Assembly: GCA_025499625.1 (NCBI GenBank)
Contig: JAFMVD010000023.1
Coordinates: 1 to 64,000, forward strand
Source: Carboxylicivirga fragile
Lineage (GTDB): Bacteria; Bacteroidota; Bacteroidia; Bacteroidales; Marinilabiliaceae
Length of the DNA stretch: 64,000 nucleotides
Direction of reading: 5' to 3'
Shown: in pieces, positions 22,101-28,100 of the stretch
Layout of the letters: every line of letters starts with the position of its first letter
How positions within the stretch are numbered: the stretch's first letter is position 1
Made by a program: the position numbers and the translations under genes
The notes under the pieces: model-generated
Seen by the model: the letters and a program-made list of their open reading frames with translations, nothing else
Database searches by the model: none
What the model was told of the DNA's origin: nothing

Positions 22101-25100
22101 TGTTAGTCCTTGTAATGGCTTAGATAATGGAGAATTAATAATAGTGCCTTTTGGTGGTTTTAAAATTGATGATACAGATTATCGCATTCAAATAAATGGG
22201 CCAGGTACAAATATCGATACGCGTAATACACGTATTGAGTTGGTTGATAGATTACCAGGTGTTTATACTGTAACTGTTGATGATGCTAGCTCTCCAACAG
22301 TTTCGAGAAATATTACAGTTAACGAATATCCACCATTAACAATTACTACAACTAAAGTAAGTGATGTGAATTGTTATGGAACATCAACTGGTGAAATAAA
22401 TGTCTTAGTTGGTGGAGGTAGTCCAAACGCTTCGGGATATTACTTAGTCGAGATAGTAAGTGCTGAAGGTTATTACAACTCTAAAGCTGATGTGTTAGAG
22501 AATACAGCCTTTAGCTTTTCTAATTTGCCAGTAGGTAATTATACAATTACTGTTACTGACCATGCTGCCGACTTTGACACTAAAGCACCGAATCGTGGTT
22601 CTTGTCAGGCGAGCGATGTTAAGTTAATACTTCAGCCAGTTGCTGAAGTGGCCATTAACTCGCAGGATGGTAGCTCTGCCATTTGTGATGGTGATAATTT
22701 TAATTTGGCCTTAACAACAACAAATTGGGATTACGCAACACAAGGTGATTTGCTAGTAACTGTTTACGATGGTTTCACTTATACTGAAGTAACTGTTGAT
22801 CAAACACCATTTATACATACCGTTTCTCCAAACACTTCTAGAAATTACGAAGTGACTAAGGTGGCTGATCCGATAACGTCGACTTGCTTGAAAGGTACAG
22901 GAAGTGGTATAGTTGCGCTTACTGTAAATGGTTTGGCTACGGCTACTATAACAGGATCAAGCGAGGTTTGTGATGGTGGAGAAGTGCAGTTAAGTGTGGC
23001 GCTTACAGGTAAAGCACCATGGACGATCACATGGGTGGACGATAATAATGGAACAACCTTTACTGAATCAGGTATTCTTACAAGTCCATTTACTTTTACT
23101 GATACACCAATAGCTGATGCAAGTTACCGTATTAGTAATGTAACAGATGATAATACTTGCGATAATGCAGGAGTCGGTGTTGTAGATGTTATTCTGAATC
23201 CAAACCCTTCTGTAAGCTTATCAGGAAGTCAGGATATTTGTATTGGAGATAATGCTGTTCTGGTTATTGATCTAGTAACAAATGAAACGCCTTATACCAT
23301 TACTTACGAAGAAAATGGGGAAGAGAAGCTAATGGGCGTGAGTCCAAGTAGTGGTTCTACTTATAATTGGACTGTTTCACCAACTGAAACTACAACTTAT
23401 GTAATTACCAACGTGGTTGATGCTAAGGGTTGTGTTATGCCTACTGGAGCCTTAATTCAGGCTGTCGTAACGGTTAACCTCTTACCAGGGGATATTACTG
23501 CTATTAATAGTACAGACGATACAGACGGAGTTTGTCAATCGGCAACTGGTGTTACCTATACCATCGATCCGGTAAGTGATGCTGATGGAGGATATGTTTG
23601 GACAGCTCCAGCCAATAGCACCATTATTTCGGGTAATGGAACAATGGCCGTTGCATTAAACTTTGATGTCAACTTTACAGGAGGTTATCTAAACGTATAT
23701 CCTACAAATGCATGTGGTGATGGAAAAGTAGTAGAACGTTGGATCCCAGCTAAATTATTACCAGAAGCGGTTGGAGCCATTACTGGGCCAAACGAATTCT
23801 GTCAAGGATCAACGGATATTACCTTTAGTGTTGATCCTGTTGCTAATGCAACTAGTTACCGTTGGGAATTACCTACAGGCTTCATTATTCAAGGTGATGA
23901 CTCAGCAGCAAGCATCTTAGTTAATTTAGATCCTATGTTGGATGTGATTACTGGTGATGTTAAGGTAACCGCGGTTAATAATTGTGGCGATGGACCTAAT
24001 ACAGCTACTCAAGTGGTTAATGTTTATCCATTACCTACGGCTGATGCAGGAACGGATGATCCAAGTCACTGTGGAAATTCATATACATTAAATGCGACTG
24101 ATCCAACTAGTATCAATGCTGCTTGGTCGGGACAATGGGAAGTTGTTGCCGGATATGCTGTAATTGCAAATGTAAATGCACATAATAGTAATGTTACCAA
24201 TATGAGCAGGGGCGATGTTACTTTCCGTTGGACAGTTACCAACAATAGTACCGGAGGGCTTAATGATTGTGATGTATACGATGAGGTAACCATTCGAAAT
24301 AATACTTTATCGGTAACAGCAACAGCAGCTAGCACCAATGTATGTAATGGTTCAACCTCTTTATCTGGAACGATAATATCAACAGCAAATACAACTGGAC
24401 TTTGGGAAGCAGTGTTCCCGGTTGGTTCTACAGCTTCGTTCTCGGTGACTGATCAGGCTAATACGACTGTAACTAATATGATGCCGGATAGAAATGTATT
24501 CCGATGGACATTGATTCAGAATGGTTGTGAAAGCTATGGCGAAGTTGAAGTGATTAATAATGAACCGTCAGATGTGATAATTACACAAGGTGCTTCTCTT
24601 GCAGTTTGTGATAATCAGGTGACCTTAGATGCTGTGCCTCCTGTTGAAGGAAGTGGCAAATGGACTTTGGTTAGTGGCTCTGGTGTTATTGATTCACCTA
24701 ATACGCCATCTACATTAATAACTGGCTTGGATTACGGTGATAATGTATTTAGATATACGGTAGATAAGAATGGTTGTGGCAAATACGCTGACATAACTGT
24801 TCGTAATAATACTTTACAAGTAGATGCGGGTCCAGATCAAACGGTTTGTGACGGAACATTGTTATTAGATGCTACAGTGCCTCCATCTGGAGTTACCGGA
24901 CGTTGGTATATTCCACTTGGAGAAGGTGCAGGCTCATTTGATGATGCATTTTCACCAACCGCGACGGTATCAGGTCTTGATTACGGTATTAATAGATTGG
25001 TTTGGGAATTAACCCAAGATGGTTGTATAAGTACTGATGAAATAATAATCACTAACAATGAACCAACTGAAGCTACGGTAGGTAGTAATCAAGTATTATG

Positions 25101-28100
25101 TTCTGATGATGCTGTGCTTTCTGGTAATTTACCTAGTGAAGGAACAGGTTTCTGGTCGATTGTATCAGGATCAGGAGAGTTTGATGATGTAAATGATCCA
25201 ATTACCACTGTTCGTAAATTACAAGAAGGCGATAATGTATTCCGTTGGAGTATTATTAAAAATGGATGTACTTCAAGTGCAGACATAATGATCACTAACC
25301 TGCATGTATATGTAAATGCTGGTAAGGATTCTGTTATCTGCGGTAGAACTACAACATTGAAAGCAAATACGCCTACTATAGGTACAGGTGAATGGAGTGT
25401 CTTACCTGGAGTTGGAGGAGCAACCTTCTCTGATATTAATGATCCACATTCACTTGTTGGAGGCCTTCAGAATGGAGCCAACGGTTTTATTTGGAAGATA
25501 ACATATAGCTCATGTGAGTCGAGAGATACGGTTATTATAAACAACAATACACCTTATCCGGTAAATGCAGGTACTGATCAAATTATCTTTGGAGGTACCA
25601 CTTTCCTTAATGCAACACCGGTTACAGCTGGAGTTGGAACTTGGAGTCTAATTTCAGGAGGTGGTGCCATTGCTGATGCTACAGATCCATATAGTGAAGT
25701 GTCAGGATTGCGACGTGGTGACAATGTCTTCCGTTGGACGGTTGATAACGCTGGTTGTACCGAGTTTGATGATGTGATTATTACTAACGGAGAGACTATT
25801 GATGCCGATGCAGGCCTTGACCAGGAAATCTGTGAAGATTATACCATCTTACAGGCTAACGATCCTGATGTAGGTATTGGAGAATGGTCTGTTGTAACTG
25901 GTTCGGGTAAGATCGAATCAATTCACAATCAAAAAACAAGAGTATATGACCTTGGTCCTGGGGCCAATGTATTCCGTTGGACTATTTATTATACCAACAG
26001 TTCTTCAACTGATGACGTAATCATTACTAATAATAAGGTAACCACTGCCAATGCTGGTCCGGACAGAGAAATTTGTGGTGATAGCTATCAGTTAGAAGCT
26101 AATATTCCTGCCATTCCTGCTACAGGTGGAGCCACGTGGTCGATAATTAGTGGAAGCGGTACTTTTGACGATGAAAAGGATCCGAATACCTTCGTGCGTG
26201 GTTTAGCACAAGGTGAGAATGTGTTGAAATATGAGATAGCACAATTAACTTGTCGCTCAGTAGATACCGTTCGGATTACTAATATGTTGCCTACAACTGC
26301 TTATGCTGGTGAGGATGAGGTGATCTGTACCGATTCAATGGAGTTACGACCAAATACCCCAACTTTTGGTGTTGGAGAATGGAGAGTAAGTGAAGGATCT
26401 GCTGATTTCGTAGGAAACTGGGCGAAAAATCTGGCACCAGGTCGAAACGTGCTTACATGGGTGATAACATCCGGTAGCTGTGTTTCTAGTGATGATGTGA
26501 TTATAATTAATAATCAACCATCTACTGCTTTTGCTGGGCAGGATAGAATTATTTGTGTTGATAATGTTAATTTATCAGCTAATATTCCACAATATGGTGT
26601 TGGAACCTGGGAGTTAATAAGCGGATCTGGTATTATAACGGATGTTAGCGATCCAAATTCGAATGTAACTGGTATAGGCTCTGGTAAAAACCGTTTCCGT
26701 TGGACCATTGATAATAATGGTTGTACATCGTCTGATGATGTTGAGATTGCTAATAATTACATTCAGTCCGTAGCTGGTTTCGATCAGATTAATTGTGCTG
26801 ATACTGCATTATTAGAAGCCAATACAGCATTCCCTGGTGAAGGCACATGGGGAGTTGTTGGAGGTTCTGGTTCAGCTTATTTTGACGAGCCACATAATCC
26901 TTATTCGAAGGTTCGAAACCTTGACCAGGGAGATAACGTCTTAACATGGACAATCAGTTATGATGGATGTAATTCGGTAAGTAATATTACAATTACTAAT
27001 AATAACCCAACTAAATCATTGGCTGGGCCAGATCAAGCCTTGTGTATCGAAAATGCAGTATTAGCAGGTAATGCACCTACAATTGGTGAGGGAGCATGGT
27101 CGGTTCGCGAAGGTTCTGGTGGATTTACAGATATTACCGATCCTTCGAGTGCTGTTAGTAATCTGGCATTTGGTGATAATATTTTCCGTTGGACAATTAC
27201 GCATCAGAGTTGTGTGTCAATTGATGATGTTCAAATAAGCTTTAATCGAATTGATGCTGCTGTTGGGCCTGATCAACCAATTTGTAGTGATGAAACAATT
27301 CTGGAAGCTAATAATGCGAGTCCTGGTGTTGGTACATGGACTGTAATTGGTGGATCTAGTCAAGCGGTATTTGATGATCAGAATAATCCAAATACAACGG
27401 TTAGAAATTTAGCTAAAGGTGATAATCGCTTGTTATGGACGATTCTTAATAAGGGATGTGAAACTTCTGCTGAAGTTACCATAACGAATAATTCACCAAG
27501 TGATGCTTATGCAGGCAATAGTCAAACTATTTGTGAGGATGTGACGACTTTAGATGCCACCGCTGTTTCAATTGGTGTTGGTCGTTGGGAAGTTTTGTCC
27601 GGATCGGGTACGATTGCCGATATTAATGATCCTAAAACTGAAGTTACTGGTTTATCAAAAGATAATGTATTCAGATGGACGGTACAGAATGGTATTTGTT
27701 CATTGTCTGATGAGGTACTTGTAATTAATAATAGACCTCCGGAACCTTATGCAGGTAAAGATGAAGAGTTGTGTACACCTCAATTAAGGCTTAAAGCGAA
27801 TCCAATTGATGCTTATCCAGGGGTTACTGGTTTATGGACAATTGAATCTGGTGCTGGTAATTTTGATGATCCTACAAGCGAATCAGCATTAGTGACCAAT
27901 TTAAATCCTGGCACGAATGTTCTAAGATGGACATTAACACAAGGTCAGTGTACATTAATGGATGAAATTATCGTAGAGAATAATTCACCTAGTATTGCTA
28001 ATGCAGGGCCTGATGTATTTGATTGCAGGGACTGGTCACAATTGGATGCTAATGCACCAGAGTATGGTGTTGGTTCCTGGACGGTTGTTTCCGGGCGCGG

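Noticed and set aside
24066-24338. Antisense frames inside the giant gene (also 9861-10121, 20503-20733 and others)
   Set aside because: They are shadows of the repetitive coding strand, with no start context or recognisable protein features.
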